Notes under the pieces: generated by a model | What the model saw: the letters and a program-made list of their open reading frames with translations, nothing else | The model's database searches: none | Told to the model about the DNA's origin: nothing | In this document: in pieces, positions 45,043 to 56,699 of the stretch | How the letters are laid out: the number at the start of each line of letters is the position of its first letter | Numbering within the stretch: the stretch's first letter is position 1 | Assembly: GCF_048569485.1 (NCBI RefSeq) | Contig: NC_134353.1 | Coordinates: forward strand, 531,742,008 to 531,806,007 | Direction: 5' to 3' | DNA: 64,000 bases | Origin: Anomaloglossus baeobatrachus | Taxonomy: Eukaryota > Chordata > Amphibia > Anura > Aromobatidae | Translations under genes and position numbers: made by a program

Positions 45043-45854
45043 AAAGGGAATCTGTCACCAGATTTTTGCTACCCTACCTGTAAGTGCAGAGACACTGATT
45101 CCAGAGATGTATCCCTTACTAGGCTGCTTGCTGTTGTTTTGATAAAATCACTGTTTTATCTGCTAAAGGTCTAGCAGTTTTCTGAATCAAAACAAAAAGT
45201 AAGAAGCTCACCACGCTGTGTATAGCAGTTTCAGTCCATGATGTAGCAAACGGGGGCCAGATCCTCTAATAAGGCGTCCACCAGAAAATTGAAAGGTGAA
45301 GGATCGGCATCTTCCAAGGAGCGATGAATAAAATAAAAAAAACCTTTATTCCAAGCATACAAAAAACATGGAAGAAACTGCAGTATTATAACACCGGACA
45401 CGTTTCTGGTGCACAAAAAGACGCCCTTAGTCATTGAACTAAAGGTGCCTTTTTGAGCGCCAGAAACGCGTTAGATGTTATCATGCTGCAGTTTCTTCAG
45501 TGTTTTGGTATGCTTGGAATAAAGGTTTTTTTTTTTATTCATCGCTCCTTGGAAGATGCCGTTCCTTCACTTCCTTGTTTCAGTTTTCTGACTGTTGAGC
45601 TCTGTATAAACCCCCCACACCACTGATTGACAGCTTTTTGTGCATAGGCGGGGTTATACTAAGCTCATCAATATGGAGGACTACATGGCTGTAGGTTTAC
45701 TAGTCCTGTAGTAATAATCTCCTGCTAATAAAGCAGTGATTTTATAAAAATTATAACAAGCAGCTCAGTAAGTGACACATTGCTGGAATCAGGGTCTCTG
45801 TATCTACATTATGTTGCTCTCACATGGAGCAGCAAACACCTGGTGAAAAATTAA
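45043..45854. mobile_element. TTAA-bounded foldback element interrupted by a Penelope-derived insert
   Basis: The left end is TTAAAGGGAATCTGTCACCAG (less its last base for the TIR) and the right end is 'cacctggtgaaaaattaa', a worn inverse. The arms are complementary over much of their length ('ttgataaaatcactgtttta' against 'aagcagtgattttataaaaa'; 'cagagacactgattccag' against 'ctggaatcagggtctctg'). A TTAA target suggests piggyBac-type mobilisation. Interrupted at 45185/45581. Confidence 0.7.
45186..45580. mobile_element. 395-bp inverted Penelope-derived insert with two facing hammerhead-like remnants
   Basis: An 11-bp target duplication, cagttttctga, flanks it (45175-45185 and 45581-45591). 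The arms are inverse copies: 'tccaaggagcgatgaataaa' on the left, 'ttattcatcgctccttggaa' on the right, with 'ctgcagtttctt' and 'ggaataaaggtttttttt' in each. At the centre each arm has a stem II-like hairpin followed by GAAACG(C/T)GT. The CTGATGA box is worn in both. The long duplication and the head-to-head layout match the big composite at 6994-16144 on a small scale. Confidence 0.65.
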
Positions 45855-45858
45855 GCTT

Positions 45859-46160
45859 GTGTGGCGCCCCTGAGGCTTCAGTCGCCACAGAGTATTGCAC
45901 CCAACATTGGGTGTAATGCTAAACCGGGTTCAACGGAGCCCATCATAGCAAGTGACCAGTATTACCTGGGAGAGTAGCATCGTACAAAAAGTGAGTAAAA
46001 CAACCTGGAACCGCAGCCATAGACTCTGACTCTTTATTACCCGCACTGCCGCTCCCCGCTGCCATTACTACTCCCATCATCATCCTCCCCGGGGCCCGCT
46101 CTACCTGTGGAGAGCGATATCATCCCTCGTTGCTACCACCATCCACCCCGGAGGACAGCG
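45859..46160 (+). repeat. Family B LTR fragment, internally shortened
   Basis: It begins TGTGGCGCCCCTGAGGCTTC like the LTR at 16998, then passes to blocks found near that LTR's 3' side ('aaagtgagtaaaaca', 'cctccccggggcccgctcta'). The 3' terminus is missing. Fossil. Confidence 0.6.
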
Positions 46161-46256
46161 ACAGCAGCGGCGGCCCATTCCCTGAAAAAACGCGTATTAT
46201 TTTATTGCATTTGCTCGTTTTTTCACATGCTTTTTCCATGCTTCTTTTTGTGCATT

Positions 46257-47384
46257 TGTACCGCCCCGCGCTCGGATCTGGGCTCGTTGGTGGGTGGCTC
46301 GAGTGCCTCCGGACTTGGAGTCACTTCGCTCTGAAAGGGGTGCTGGCGCTTTTGGATGGGGGTAGGTAGGTGCATGGCCGGAGCCGTGTTTGAGTTTGTG
46401 ACACCACCCATGGGTTGTGGTGAAGTTGGACACCACCGCTGCGATTATTGGGCACGCCGGGGGGAGATGGTAGTGCAGCAAGATGTTAACCCCTCCGTCG
46501 GTAGGGGTGATGGCCCAGGGACCCTTTCGGGATAGCTGGGCGGTGTAGGGCGGTGCGCGGCTGGATGGCACTGTTGTACTCACGGTTATTGACACACACA
46601 AGTCTCTGGTAAACCAAGTTGATGGTGGTCGGTGCCCGCAGCCGGCTGCATTTGGTCCCCCACCCGGTTCGGTGGTCTTGGCCTTTCTCCTGCCCCGTGT
46701 TATGTACTTGGGATGCCTGCACTTGCAGCGTCAGGAGTCTGCTCCCCAGCTTGGTAGATGTCGGGAGAGCCCTTTTGCCCGCAGATGCTGGCTCATGGGA
46801 TCTCTCTGCCTGTGCGGTGGCTTTCTATCCCCCTCGGTGGGCTGTTGTCTTTAGTCGGGACTTGGGTGGGAAAGGACCTATAGTCCAGACCGCAATCAGG
46901 TAATTAACTCAGTCTAGTGGATTCTGGACCTCGTTTCAGGGTCTGAATACCCCCCGTACCCCCCTTTGTGCTTCGGTTTCCGAGTCGGTTCCCCGGGTCG
47001 GTACCGGTGGGCCACTACCCTGTCCCAGTGCACCACGGTTCCACCGCACCATCTTCCCGGCTCCTGCAGGCTAAGGCCACTATTTGCCTCCTAACCAAGG
47101 TACCAGGGCTCCAACCCTGGCACCTGTCAGACTGCCGCAGACCTGGGCACAGGCCTGCTTCCACTCCTGACCACTGACTGACTGACTGACTGTGTTTTTC
47201 CTGCCTCAGACCCTCTGACCTCCTCAGTGGGCATGGCCAACCACCTGGCTCCGCCCCCCTGGTGTGTCCATCAAGCACTGAGAGAGGTGACTAGGGTTTA
47301 AAGTTTGACTGATGACACCTTTTTGGGGGACAGGTGTAGTGCGGGGGTCTACCTGTGACTACCTGGCTAGTCCAGGGCGTCACA
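46257..47384 (-). repeat. 3' LTR of the 46257-51459 element
   Basis: 1128 bp. On plus it begins TGTACCGCCCCGCGCTCGGA and ends GTCCAGGGCGTCACA. Nearly the same sequence as 50327-51459. A small (ctga)n run sits near 47175. Confidence 0.85.
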
Positions 47385-48710
47385 CTCCCCCTTGGTTAAC
47401 TACAGACCGTCCGCGGGCTGTCCGACCACCACCGTTTATTTTGCAACTGAAAAAGATAAAAACAATTAACAAATATACTAACATATTTACAAGTATGATT
47501 ACTTTTGGTTAATCCCAAGACGGGAGGCACTATACTTTAACGTTGCAAACATATAAAAGACATTTTTATTAAACAGGAAAGGGACGGGACCGGGTCCTTT
47601 CATTTGCCCACCCAAGCCAACCTAAACTTTGATGCTGCTTCTAAAAACAGTTCAGCACCCCTTTTCCCCAGTCCAGGAATCGGGTTCAGATCCAGGTATT
47701 GACCATACGGGCCGGGTAATAAGTTCCTTACCCGGCAGTCTCTCAGGGGACCCCTGACCCGGAGGGTTGTCACCGGTCTGCATGGTGACGGGACCTTGGC
47801 CTACAACATCCCGCAGGGCCATCCTCCAACCAGCCTCCCCGGGGACTGTAGGACCTGAAAGGGTGGTCCGGGATTATTTACAAGCCCAAAAGTTTTTGGG
47901 TGGCTTGCGAGTTCTCAGCCATGTTCATTTAAACGGGCAGTAACGGGGGTCAAACAGCGGGAATCAACAAAGTCCCAACAGGGACGGGCAGTATGGTAGC
48001 CGGGAACCGCTACCTCTTTCAAATTTCTTCTTTAAATAGCAATTTCTTGGCGCAGCTGCCGTTGCTGCCGCTCCCAGTATGTGGCACGGGCTCCGTGCTC
48101 CCCTTCCTGCCCAGGAGCCAGGCTCACTCGGATGCCCCCGACGCCGGCTACGACCGGACTCACATTCTGCCGTGGGCCCCACTGCTCAGTGGCCTGCTCC
48201 TCCTCTCTGCAGGGGCACTCCGGCTGCTCCACAGCCGGGACTGGGTACTTGGGAGTGACTAGCGTCGCTGCTGCGGTCGATTTCTGGGCTTGGATCGCCT
48301 CCGTTGCGGCCGGGCGGACTGCCGGAGCCGTCGTCATCTCTGTCGCGGCCATGCTCGGGGCCGGATGGGATGTCGTCGGCGGTGCTGGAGCGATGGTGAC
48401 GGTAAGGCCTGAGGGCCCAGTAGCTGGGTCATCCCCTGTAGGTGGTACGGGCTTCGCTGCCACGGACTGAGGCAGCGGGTCGGTCGGGGCAGTGGCTGCG
48501 GACACAGGCGACGAGGGAGACAGTGTGGTGGACGGGAGCAGGCCGGGTCCCTCAGCCGAGGCGGCCGGTTCCTGGGGAACATAGGGGCGTGCGTCACTGC
48601 TTACCCGCTCCTCCGAGATCATCTCCACTTCGCGCGCCCGGACAGCTGCAACCAGGCCCTTCATCTCCGACGCCCACTTTGCCAGCATGAAGTGGGCTTG
48701 GGCCTGCGTA

Positions 48711-49947
48711 TGTACCACCCCGCGGGCTCGGCTGCGACCGCCGAGCCGCTCGGATCTGTGCTCGTACAGTGGGTGGTGGCTCGAGCCTCTCACGGGCCCG
48801 GGGGTCACGTCACTCTGCAAGGGGGGTTGGCGCTACACGCAGGGACTTGACGGGGAGGTTCCACGGCCGGGGCTGCGGTGGTTTGGTTTGGGATGTAACT
48901 TTGTGACGCCACCCACGGGTTGTGGTGAATAGATGGACACTGCCGTTATCTAGGCCTCCCGGGAACGGTGTTGCGCAGCTTGGTGTTGACCCCTCCGTGG
49001 GTAGGGGAGTGATGGTCCCGGGGGCCCGAGGGAGGTGCTGAGCCGTGGGAGCGGGTGTGGGCGTATGCTGAAGCGGTGCGGCGCGGTACGCGGCCCGAAG
49101 GCACTGGTGTACTCACTATGACACAATACACTGGAGTCTCTGGTAAACCAAACGGGATGATGAACGGGGCCCGCAGCCGGCTGCAGCTTCTCCCTGAACA
49201 GGTTGGTGCTTTCCGCCTTTCTCCTGCACCTTTTAAATGAACGTTTGACTCCTATGCCTCAGCAACGGTAGTCCACTCCCCGGCTTGCTGCCTGTTGGAA
49301 GAGCTCTGTTTGCCCGCAGACGCTGGCCCTTTGGGTCTCTATGCCTTGGCGGTGGCTTTACCCTGTATGGTTGGACTGTTGTCTTCTAACGGGTCTTGTG
49401 TGGGATAGGTCCTTAAGTCCAGTCCTCAATCAGTTGATTTGACTCGGCTCTGTCGGTTCGGGGCTTTGTACTGGGTCTGAGTACCCCTCCTGGTGCTCCA
49501 CTTTCCAATCGGTTCCCCGGTTCGGTACTGGTGGGCCACCACCCGACCCTGGTCCCTACGGTTCCACCGGCTGTAATCCCAGCTCCTGCAGGCGGCCACC
49601 ACCGTCTGCCTCCTTGCCAAAGGTGACTGGGCTCTGACCCAGCCACCTGAGTAGACTCTTGGCAGGCCTGGTCACAGGTCTGCCCTTGAACTCGTCCTCC
49701 CTCTTTCACTGTCAAGGCTACTCTCCAGACTGCTTTAGAACTTGTCTGAACTTGTGTCTTTCCCGCCTCGAGGCCTGTGAACTCCTCGGTGGGCGGGGCC
49801 AACCACCTGGCTCCGCCCCCCTGGTGTGGAGATCAAACCTGGAGGGTGGTGACAAGGGTTTCTTTGTTGGCTGCTGTCACCTACTCGGGGAGGGGGGTGG
49901 TGTGAGTGTGACTACCTGGGACGATCTGACTAGTCCAGGGCATCACA
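48711..49947 (-). mobile_element. Solo LTR, family A, nested in the LTR element
   Basis: On plus it begins TGTACCACCCCGCGGGCTCG and ends CTAGTCCAGGGCATCACA. The target duplication cgta is perfect (48707-48710, 49948-49951). In sequence it is closer to the solo LTR at 4141-5286 than to the outer LTR pair, so it belongs to another subfamily and arrived later. Confidence 0.85.
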
Positions 49948-50326
49948 CGTACTCCGACACATCCTGCCGCGATGGTATCCAGGAACGAGTTGCCGCAGAG
50001 TCCTGGCGTCCCTGCACTTCACAGCGTTAGTTACATGCCACTGAATCTTCACCCCCCCCCCCTTGGTCTTTTCGCGGCCTTCCTCTCTCCGGCCGGTAAG
50101 TTTCGTTTTTCAACTTCCGGCTTTTCTGCACGGCGGGGCTTCAGTTTTTTGCGCCATTTCTGCGGGGAAAAAAGACTCTGGCGGGAATTTTCACGCCAAA
50201 AGATGGCGGCAAGATGGCGGATTCTGAGAATTTCCCAATGGATCGCCGCTGACTTCACTTTAAGGCGCACTTCACTAGGTAAGTGAATAGGTAAGTATCC
50301 TGTTCGTGACACCAGAAGAGTCGATG

Positions 50327-51459
50327 TGTACCTCCCCGCGCTCAGCTGTAGCCGAGCCGCTCGGATCCGGGCTTGTTGGTGGATGGCTCGTGCGCCTCCG
50401 GACCTGGGGTCACTTCGGTCTGAAAGGGGTGCTAGTGCTTTTGGAAGGGGTTAGGTAGATGCACGGCTAGAGCCATGTTTGAGTTTGTGATGCCACCCAT
50501 GGGTTGTGGTGAAGTTGGACACCACCGCTGCGATTACTGGGCACCCCAGGGGAGATGGTAGTGCAGCAAGATGTTAACCCCTCCGTGGGTAGGGGTGATG
50601 GCCCTGGGACCCGTTGGGGATAGCTGGGCGGTGCAGGGCGGTGCGCGGCCGGATGGCACTGTTGTACTCATGGTTATTGACACACACAAGACTCTGGTAA
50701 ACCAAGTTGATTGTGGTCGGTGCCCGCAGCCGGCTGCGTCTGGTCCCCCACCCGGTTCGGTGGTCTTGGCCTTTCTCCTGCACCGTGTTATGTACTTGGG
50801 ATGCCTGCGCTTGCAGCGTCAGGAGTCCGCTCCCCAGCTTGGTAGATGTCGGGAGAGCCCTTTTGCCCACAGATGCTGGCTCGTGGGATCTCTCTGCCTG
50901 TGCGGTAGCTTTCTATCCCCCTCGGTGGGCTGTTGTCTTTAGTCGGGACTTGGGTGGGAAAGGACCTATAGTCCAGACCGCAATCAGTTAATTAACTCAG
51001 TCTAGTGGATTCTGGACCTCGTTTCAGGGTCTGAGTACCCCCCTTTGTGCTTCGGTTTCCGAGTCGGTTCCCCGGGTCGGTACCGGCGGGCCACTACCTT
51101 GGCTCGGTCCACCACGGTTCCACCGAGCCGTCTTCCCGGCTCATGCAGGCTAAGGCCACCGTTTGCCTCCTAGCCAAGGTACCAGGGCTCCAACCCTGGC
51201 ACCTGTCAGACTGCCGCAGACCTTGGCACAGGCCTGCTTCTACTCCTGACCACTGACTGACTGACTGTGTTTTTCCTGCCTCAGGTTCTCTGAACTCCTC
51301 GGTGGGCGTGGCCAACCGCCTGGCTCTGCCCCCCTGGTGTGTCCATCAAGCACTGAGAGAGGTGACTAGGGTTTAATGTTTGGCTGATGACACCTTTTTG
51401 GAGGACAGGTGTAGTGCAGGGGTCTATTTGTGACTACCTGGCTAGTCCAGGGCGTCACA
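50327..51459 (-). repeat. 5' LTR (minus orientation) of the 46257-51459 element
   Basis: 1133 bp, TGTACCTCCCCGCGCTCAGC at the left edge and GTCCAGGGCGTCACA at the right. Followed directly by catt. Confidence 0.85.
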
Positions 51460-51463
51460 CATT

Positions 51464-52484
51464 TTATAATCATAGCGATCGCGGGGGTTCACACGCTGTA
51501 CCCCTGCAGTCGCCGCCGGGTCTCTGGCTGATGTTACAGCTGGGACCTGGCTTTCTCTGCCCGCACCGCTCCCAACAGTTTAACCCCCTGAATGCTGCGA
51601 TCAGTGTGATTGCAGCACTCAGAAGGCAGGGAGAGGAATCGCTTCCCTCTCCCTGGCGATCAGGTCCCTGTAATGTGATCACAGGGACCCAATCACTGCC
51701 ATAGTAACCCTGGGTCGTCACCATGACGTCCCCGGGTTACTGAGCTATGGAGAACCTGACATACCATACTCGCTATAGCCCCCTTGGGGGACTAGTAAAA
51801 TAAAAAAAAAAGTAAAAAATATACGCACATTTGGTATTGCCGCGTTCAGACACGCCCGATCTATCAAAATATAAAATCAATTAATCTGATCAGTAAACAG
51901 TATAGTGGCAAAAAAATTCCAAACGCCAAAATGCCGTTTTTTTGTCGCCACAACTTTTGCGGAAAAAACAAAAATAACAGGCGATCAAAATGTAGCATCT
52001 GCGCAAAAATGGTACAGTTAACAACGTCAGCTCGAGACGCAAAAAATAAGCTGTCACTGACCCTTAGATCCTGAAAAAGGTCACGGAATATGGCGTGAAA
52101 CTTGCGCCAGTTTTTTCGGACAAACTTCCGATTTTTTTTAACCCCTTATATAAAAGTAAACCTATACATGTTTGGTGTCTACGAACTCGCACTGACCTGA
52201 GGCATCACACCCACACATCAGTTTTACCACATAAAGAACACAGTGAATAAAATATCTCAAAAACAATAGTGCTATTGCACTTTTTTTGCAATTTTTCTGC
52301 ATTTGGAATTTTTTTGCAGTTTTCCAGTACACTATATGGTTTCATTTAAAAGTACAGCTCGTTCCGCAAAAAATGCGCCCTCACATGACCATGTTGACTG
52401 AAAAAAAAAAAGTTAAGTCTCTCAGAAGGAGAATGGCGAAAAAAAACCCCAGAAAGCAAAAATCGGCCGGTCGTGAAGGGGTTA
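51464..52484. repeat. TTAA-type anuran interspersed repeat
   Basis: The right end reads 'ccggtcgtgaaggggttaa'. The interior has 'ggtattgccgcgttcagaca', 'gtggcaaaaaaattccaaac', 'atgtttggtgtctacgaact' and A/T homopolymer runs, the style of a common frog repeat bounded by TTAA. The left end is not seen; the LTR element above lies directly against it. No genes. Confidence 0.6.
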
Positions 52485-53590
52485 ATGGAGGGTTCAGTGG
52501 AAGAAAAAAGTGTGGTGGGAAAAGGTGCACAAGCAACCCAGATAACCGCATCCTTGATAAGATTAAGTAAAGGCCATTAAAAAATTTGGGGGAGATTCAC
52601 AAGTAGTGGACTGCTGCTGGAGTCAGTGCTTTATAAGAGCCACCACACACAGATTTATCCAGGACATGGGCTACAACTGTCACATTCCTTGTGTCAAGAT
52701 ACTCATTACTATTAGACAATACCAGAAGAGTCTTACCTGTGTCAGGGACAAAAAGAACTGGACTGTTGCTCAATGGTCCAATGTGCTGTTTTCAGATGAA
52801 AGTGAATTTTGCATTTCATTTGGAAATCAAGGTCCCAGAGTCTGGAGGAAGAGTGGAAAGGCACACAATCCAAGCTGCATGAGGACTAGTGTGAAGTTTC
52901 CACAATCAGTAATGGTATGGGGAGCCATGTCATCTGCTTGTGTAGGTCCACTGTGTTTTATCAAGACCAAAGTCAGCGCAGCCGTCTACCAGAAAATTTT
53001 AGAGCACTTCATGCTTCCCTCTGCCGACAAGGTTTTAGAGATTGAAATTTCATTTTCCAGCATTACTTGGCACCTGTCCACCTGCATAAAGTACCAATAC
53101 CTGGTTTAATAACCACAGTATCACTGTGCTTGATTGGTCAGCAAGCTCACCTGACCTAAACCCCATAGAGAATCTATGAGGTATTGTCAAGAGGAAGATA
53201 ACAGACATCAGACCCAACAATGCAGACGAGCTGAAGGCTGCTACCAAAGCATCCTGGGCTTCCATAACACCACAGCAGTGCCACAGGCTAATCGTATCCA
53301 TGCCGCGCCACATTGATGCAGTAATTCATACAAAAAGAGGTCCAACATTTCTGAGCATAAAATCATCAGTTGGTCTTATAGAATATTGTAATCTTCTGAG
53401 ATAATGACTTACGGGTTTTCATTGGCTGTAAGCCATAATCATCAACATTAACAGAAATAAACACTTGAAATACAGTAGATCACTCTCTAATGACTATATA
53501 ATATATGTGTTTCCCTTTTTGTATTGAATTACTGAAATAAAGTAACTTTTTGATGATATTCTAATTTATTAAGATGCACTTGTAGTTCTA
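52485..53590 (+). mobile_element. Tc1-like DNA transposon, 5'-truncated
   Basis: The coding remnant (below) is followed by a 3' region 'gctgtaagccataatcatca', 'aacagaaataaacacttgaa', 'ttgtattgaattactgaaat' and an end near 'gatgatattctaattt', typical of a Tc1-like family widespread in fish and amphibians. The 5' terminal repeat and the start of the transposase gene are cut off at the TTAA repeat. Confidence 0.8.
52570..53330 (+). pseudogene. Tc1-like transposase relic
   Basis: Blocks in order: SGLLLESVLY region, RATTHRFIQDMGYNCHIPC, KKNWTVAQWSNVLFSDESEF (first catalytic Asp), GNQGPRVWRKSGKAHNPSC, VMVWGAMSSACVGPLCFIKT, and later TVLDW-like [15 protein letters not shown] (last catalytic block), GIVKRKITDIRPNNADELKA and ASWASITPQQCHRLI. 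The usual QD-APxHxAKST second-Asp segment is garbled by small indels near 53055-53110. A stop (tga) replaces Trp after NPIENL near 53178, and the N-terminal DNA-binding half is lost. Not functional. Confidence 0.85.
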
Positions 53591-54960
53591 ATTCACTAAC
53601 AGCAGAGATCTTGAACCTGTTGAGTCCCTCATAAAAATGTGTAAATAAACTGACAATAGCCTATTCTGTATTCTTCTTGGGTCATCTCTTTCTTGTCCAG
53701 CTTTGCTGAAGACACTTGGTTCCACCTCCTAAGCAGATGGCCTCTCACCACTTCATACCGGGTGCCTTCCCTCTGCAGAGTCCCTATAAACTAAACCAAA
53801 TCTCCTTTAATTCTGACACTAGGACCAATAAACAAATCTGACAGAGATCTACAGCTAAGCAAAGGAAGATTATTTACATTGAAATGTCAGTTTGTATTAC
53901 CTAGCAGAGCCTCCCATACATCTGAGCTGAACTTTTTACTACACAAGGAATGCATGGAGACTATAACAGTGGAGCCTTAATATTTTGCAGTGCTAGATGA
54001 TAGACCTTTCACCGCTGTATGGAAACAAATGTCCTTCTATTCCCAATTGATTCATGATAGGAAACATCAAGGCTGAGAAATAATACAAAGATACCAGTTC
54101 TGCTGGGGATAATGGACGCATGCCAAGCTTTGTTTTACTTCCAATGTGGCTCAGTACTAAGAAAAAAACTTAAAATGACCTCAATGTGTGGGCTAGATAT
54201 GTCTGCAATACATTTCTTATTTATTAATTTCAGGAAAATCATATAAAATCTGCTTACTGTGTAGCTGGATGAGTAAGTATATTAATCGCTGTTGGCTGAA
54301 AAAAAAAAGAATTTCAAAGTAACATGACTTTAGAGATATTAAACGGCGCAATACTTTGTTTTTCTGTTCTTCTACAACAGCAATAAATTTCCAATATATT
54401 TAATGGGGGTCTCAGTTCTGCTGCTTCTTTACCTTGGGTTCTAAACCTATGTATACGTCATGGCTATAGGGGGCAGTCAGATGGTCTTTATTCTGTTTGA
54501 GGCTGTTAATGTAGATTATAAGCATGATCTGGATAGATGGGGAGAAATAAAGGTTCTAAGGGTTCTTGTGGAGTGTGACATGCCTAACATGGCAGTGTAA
54601 GGAGACTTATGGTAGTGCCCACAATAAGTGTTACCGTGTTTTTTACGCTTCGCTTTTTTTCACTACTTTAAAAACACAGCGTTTTACAGTACAAGCAAAG
54701 TGGATGGGATTAAAAGAAATCTCAAGTCACTGTGCTTCTTTATTACTTTGCATAAACTGACCTGCAGTGCGTTTTTTTTAAACCGCATCATCTCAATTTA
54801 TCTTGCGGGTACAAGGAGTTTCCAGTGTGGACTTTCCCAATAGACTTGGACTGTATTAGATGCGGAAAATCCGCCAGTAAAAAAATAGATATCTGTTTTT
54901 ATTGTGTTTACACAGCGTAAGTACACCATAAAAAGCATTTCTACAAAACATATCAGGTAT
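53591..54960. other. No gene recognised
   Basis: AT-rich non-coding sequence. Around 54560-54910 is a stretch with 'gtgttttttacgcttcgctt' and 'tgcggaaaatccgccag' that may be a decayed MITE, but its ends do not pair convincingly. Confidence 0.35.
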
Positions 54961-55194
54961 CAATAAAGTTGGTGAAACACGGGCAGCAGAACAAACAGAA
55001 AGTTGTCCAAAGCAAAGAGTTCAACATTCCAATACACACAAACACACATATGCAGCATACAAAAAAATATAAACATATAGCTAAATAGATTATAGAAATT
55101 TATTAGATAGAGAGATAGATATCCTGCAGCTATATACTGTTACAAACCCTTGTTTAGCCTTGTTACCTAATAAATAAATAATTAAATAAATTCA

Positions 55195-55440
55195 ACGTGG
55201 GGTCCCCCCTATTTTTGGTAATCAGCAAAGGTAACACAAACAGCTGAAGGCTGATATTATCAGGTTGGGAAGGTCCCTGGTTATTGGGTCTTTCGCAGTC
55301 TAAAAATATCAGATGACTTATGACATTCCTGATGTCACAACTTTTTCAGAGTTGCCAGATCTCATGAAGCAAAGCATGACTCGTAGATACCCGGGTTCAG
55401 TGGGCCCAACTAGGTTAAAAAAAAAAAAGATTTGGGCCTG
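55195..55440. repeat. Relic of the large foldback family
   Basis: 'ggggtcccccctatttttgg', 'acagctgaaggctgatatta' and 'gggaaggtccctggttattg' correspond to 57240-57340 in the palindrome's left arm. Truncated on both sides. Confidence 0.5.
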
Positions 55441-55491
55441 GAATTGATCCCGGATATTTGGCTCGACACCGGTCCCCATATAGGTCTATGG

Positions 55492-55785
55492 CAGGGGTGA
55501 GGAACCTCCAGCCCTTGGGCCTTATGCGGCCCACGATGACCTTTTCTGCGGCCCCTGAGAAATCTGCCGGCAGCCACATCTTACATCTTGCTGGCTGCCG
55601 GCCCTTTAAATCTCCATGTGTGCTACGAGGACACGCATTCAGCGTTTACTACTGAACGCTAGTCAGTGCCTGTGTGCTCAGGACTTATTTTGTGGGCGGG
55701 GTTAGTGCTCTGCGCCCCTTCCCACAGAAGCCCAGCAGCAGTTTCATGGCTTCCACGCTGTGTACCCGCTCCCACTGTGATATGA
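55492..55785 (+). repeat. hAT-like left terminus
   Basis: 'caggggtgaggaacctccag' followed by 'cccttgggccttatgcggcc' resembles hAT-family ends (CAGGGGTG...). The matching right end and an 8-bp duplication were not found, so this is a partial copy. Confidence 0.4.
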
Positions 55786-56690
55786 TTATGTGCCTGCTCC
55801 CCTGTGCTGCGTGCCAGCTGTCCCTGTACCCGCTCCCACTGTGTTGTGTGCGCGCTCCCCCATGCGGCGTGCCAGCTCCCCCTGTTCCCGCTCCCACTGT
55901 GTTGTGTGCGTGCTCTGCCGTGCAACGTGCCAGCTCCCCCTGTACCCGCTCACACTGTGTTGTGTGCGTGCACCCCTGTGCGGCATGCCAGCTCCCCCTG
56001 TACCCGCTCCCACTATGTTATGTGTGCGCGCTCCCCTGTTCGGCATGGCAGCTCCCCCTGTACCTGCTCCCACTATGTTGTGTGTGCGCGCTCCACTGTG
56101 CAGCATGCCAGCTCCCCCTGTACTTGCTTCCGCAGTGTTGTGTGCCCGCTCCCCTGTGCGCGCTCCTACTGTGCTGTGTGCCCGCTACCAATGTGCGCGC
56201 TCCCACTGTGCTATGTGCCCGCTTCCCAGGTGCCGTATGTCCACTTCCCAGTTGCCTTGTGCTTGTTCCCCCAGGGTTGTGTGCCCCCTTCCCCCAGTGT
56301 TGTGTGCCCCCCCTCCCCCAGGGTTGTGTGCACCCCCCTCCCCTAGTTCTGTGTGCCCCCTTCCCTCCAATAGGGCTATGTGCCCCCCATTCCCCCAGGG
56401 CTGTTTGCCCCCCCTCACCCAGAGCTGTGGGACTCCCACCCCAGTGCTGTGTACCATCCCTAGTGCTGTGCGCCCTAGTAATGTCCATGTCCATGAATCC
56501 ATGCTGTCTGCGCCTCCGTTGCAATGTCTGTGCTCCGCATGTGTTGTAAGTTTCCCCCTTGCCCCCCTAGTGCTGTCCGTGCCCCCCTAGTGCTGTCCGT
56601 GACCCTAGTGCTGTGTGTGCCCCTCAGTGCTGTCTGTGCCCCTGCAGTCATGTATGTGTCCCCCAAATGCTGTCTCTGCCCCCCCCAAAT
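55785..56690. repeat. GC-rich minisatellite
   Basis: Units of about 63 bp ('cgctcccactgtgttgtgtg', 'gctcccctgtgcggcatgcc', 'agctccccctgtacc') repeat about seven times to 56170, then shorter 'cccccagtgctgtgtgcccc' units run to 56690. All three plus frames read open for long stretches as Cys/Pro/Val/Leu repeats, and minus as Ala/His/Gly/Thr; this is repeat translation. Confidence 0.85.
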
Positions 56691-56699
56691 GCTGTCTGT

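Larger units (their letters stand above)
46257..51459 (-). mobile_element. LTR retroelement without recognisable pol, carrying an inner solo LTR (family A)
   Basis: The LTRs are 50327-51459 (5', as read on minus) and 46257-47384 (3'). A 4-bp target duplication catt flanks the whole (46253-46256, 51460-51463). A primer-binding-like TGGTGTCACGAACAGGA follows the 5' LTR on minus (about 50302-50318) and a purine tract aaccaagggggag precedes the 3' LTR (47385-47397). The interior, less the inner solo LTR, is only about 1.7 kb. It holds a Pro/Ala/Thr-rich minus-strand frame (about 48.03-48.7 kb) and no RT, so this was probably a non-autonomous element. The two LTRs are much closer to each other than to the inner one. 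Fossil. Confidence 0.8.

Noticed and set aside
48032-48820. 262-codon minus frame as a host gene
   Set aside because: Its N-terminal part is translated from a solo LTR and the rest lies within an LTR element; composition is Pro/Ala/Thr-rich without a domain.
55674-56590. Cys/Pro-rich frames of 180-291 codons on plus and Gly/Thr/Ala-rich frames on minus
   Set aside because: The sequence is a GC-rich minisatellite; the periodic peptide merely mirrors the repeat unit.
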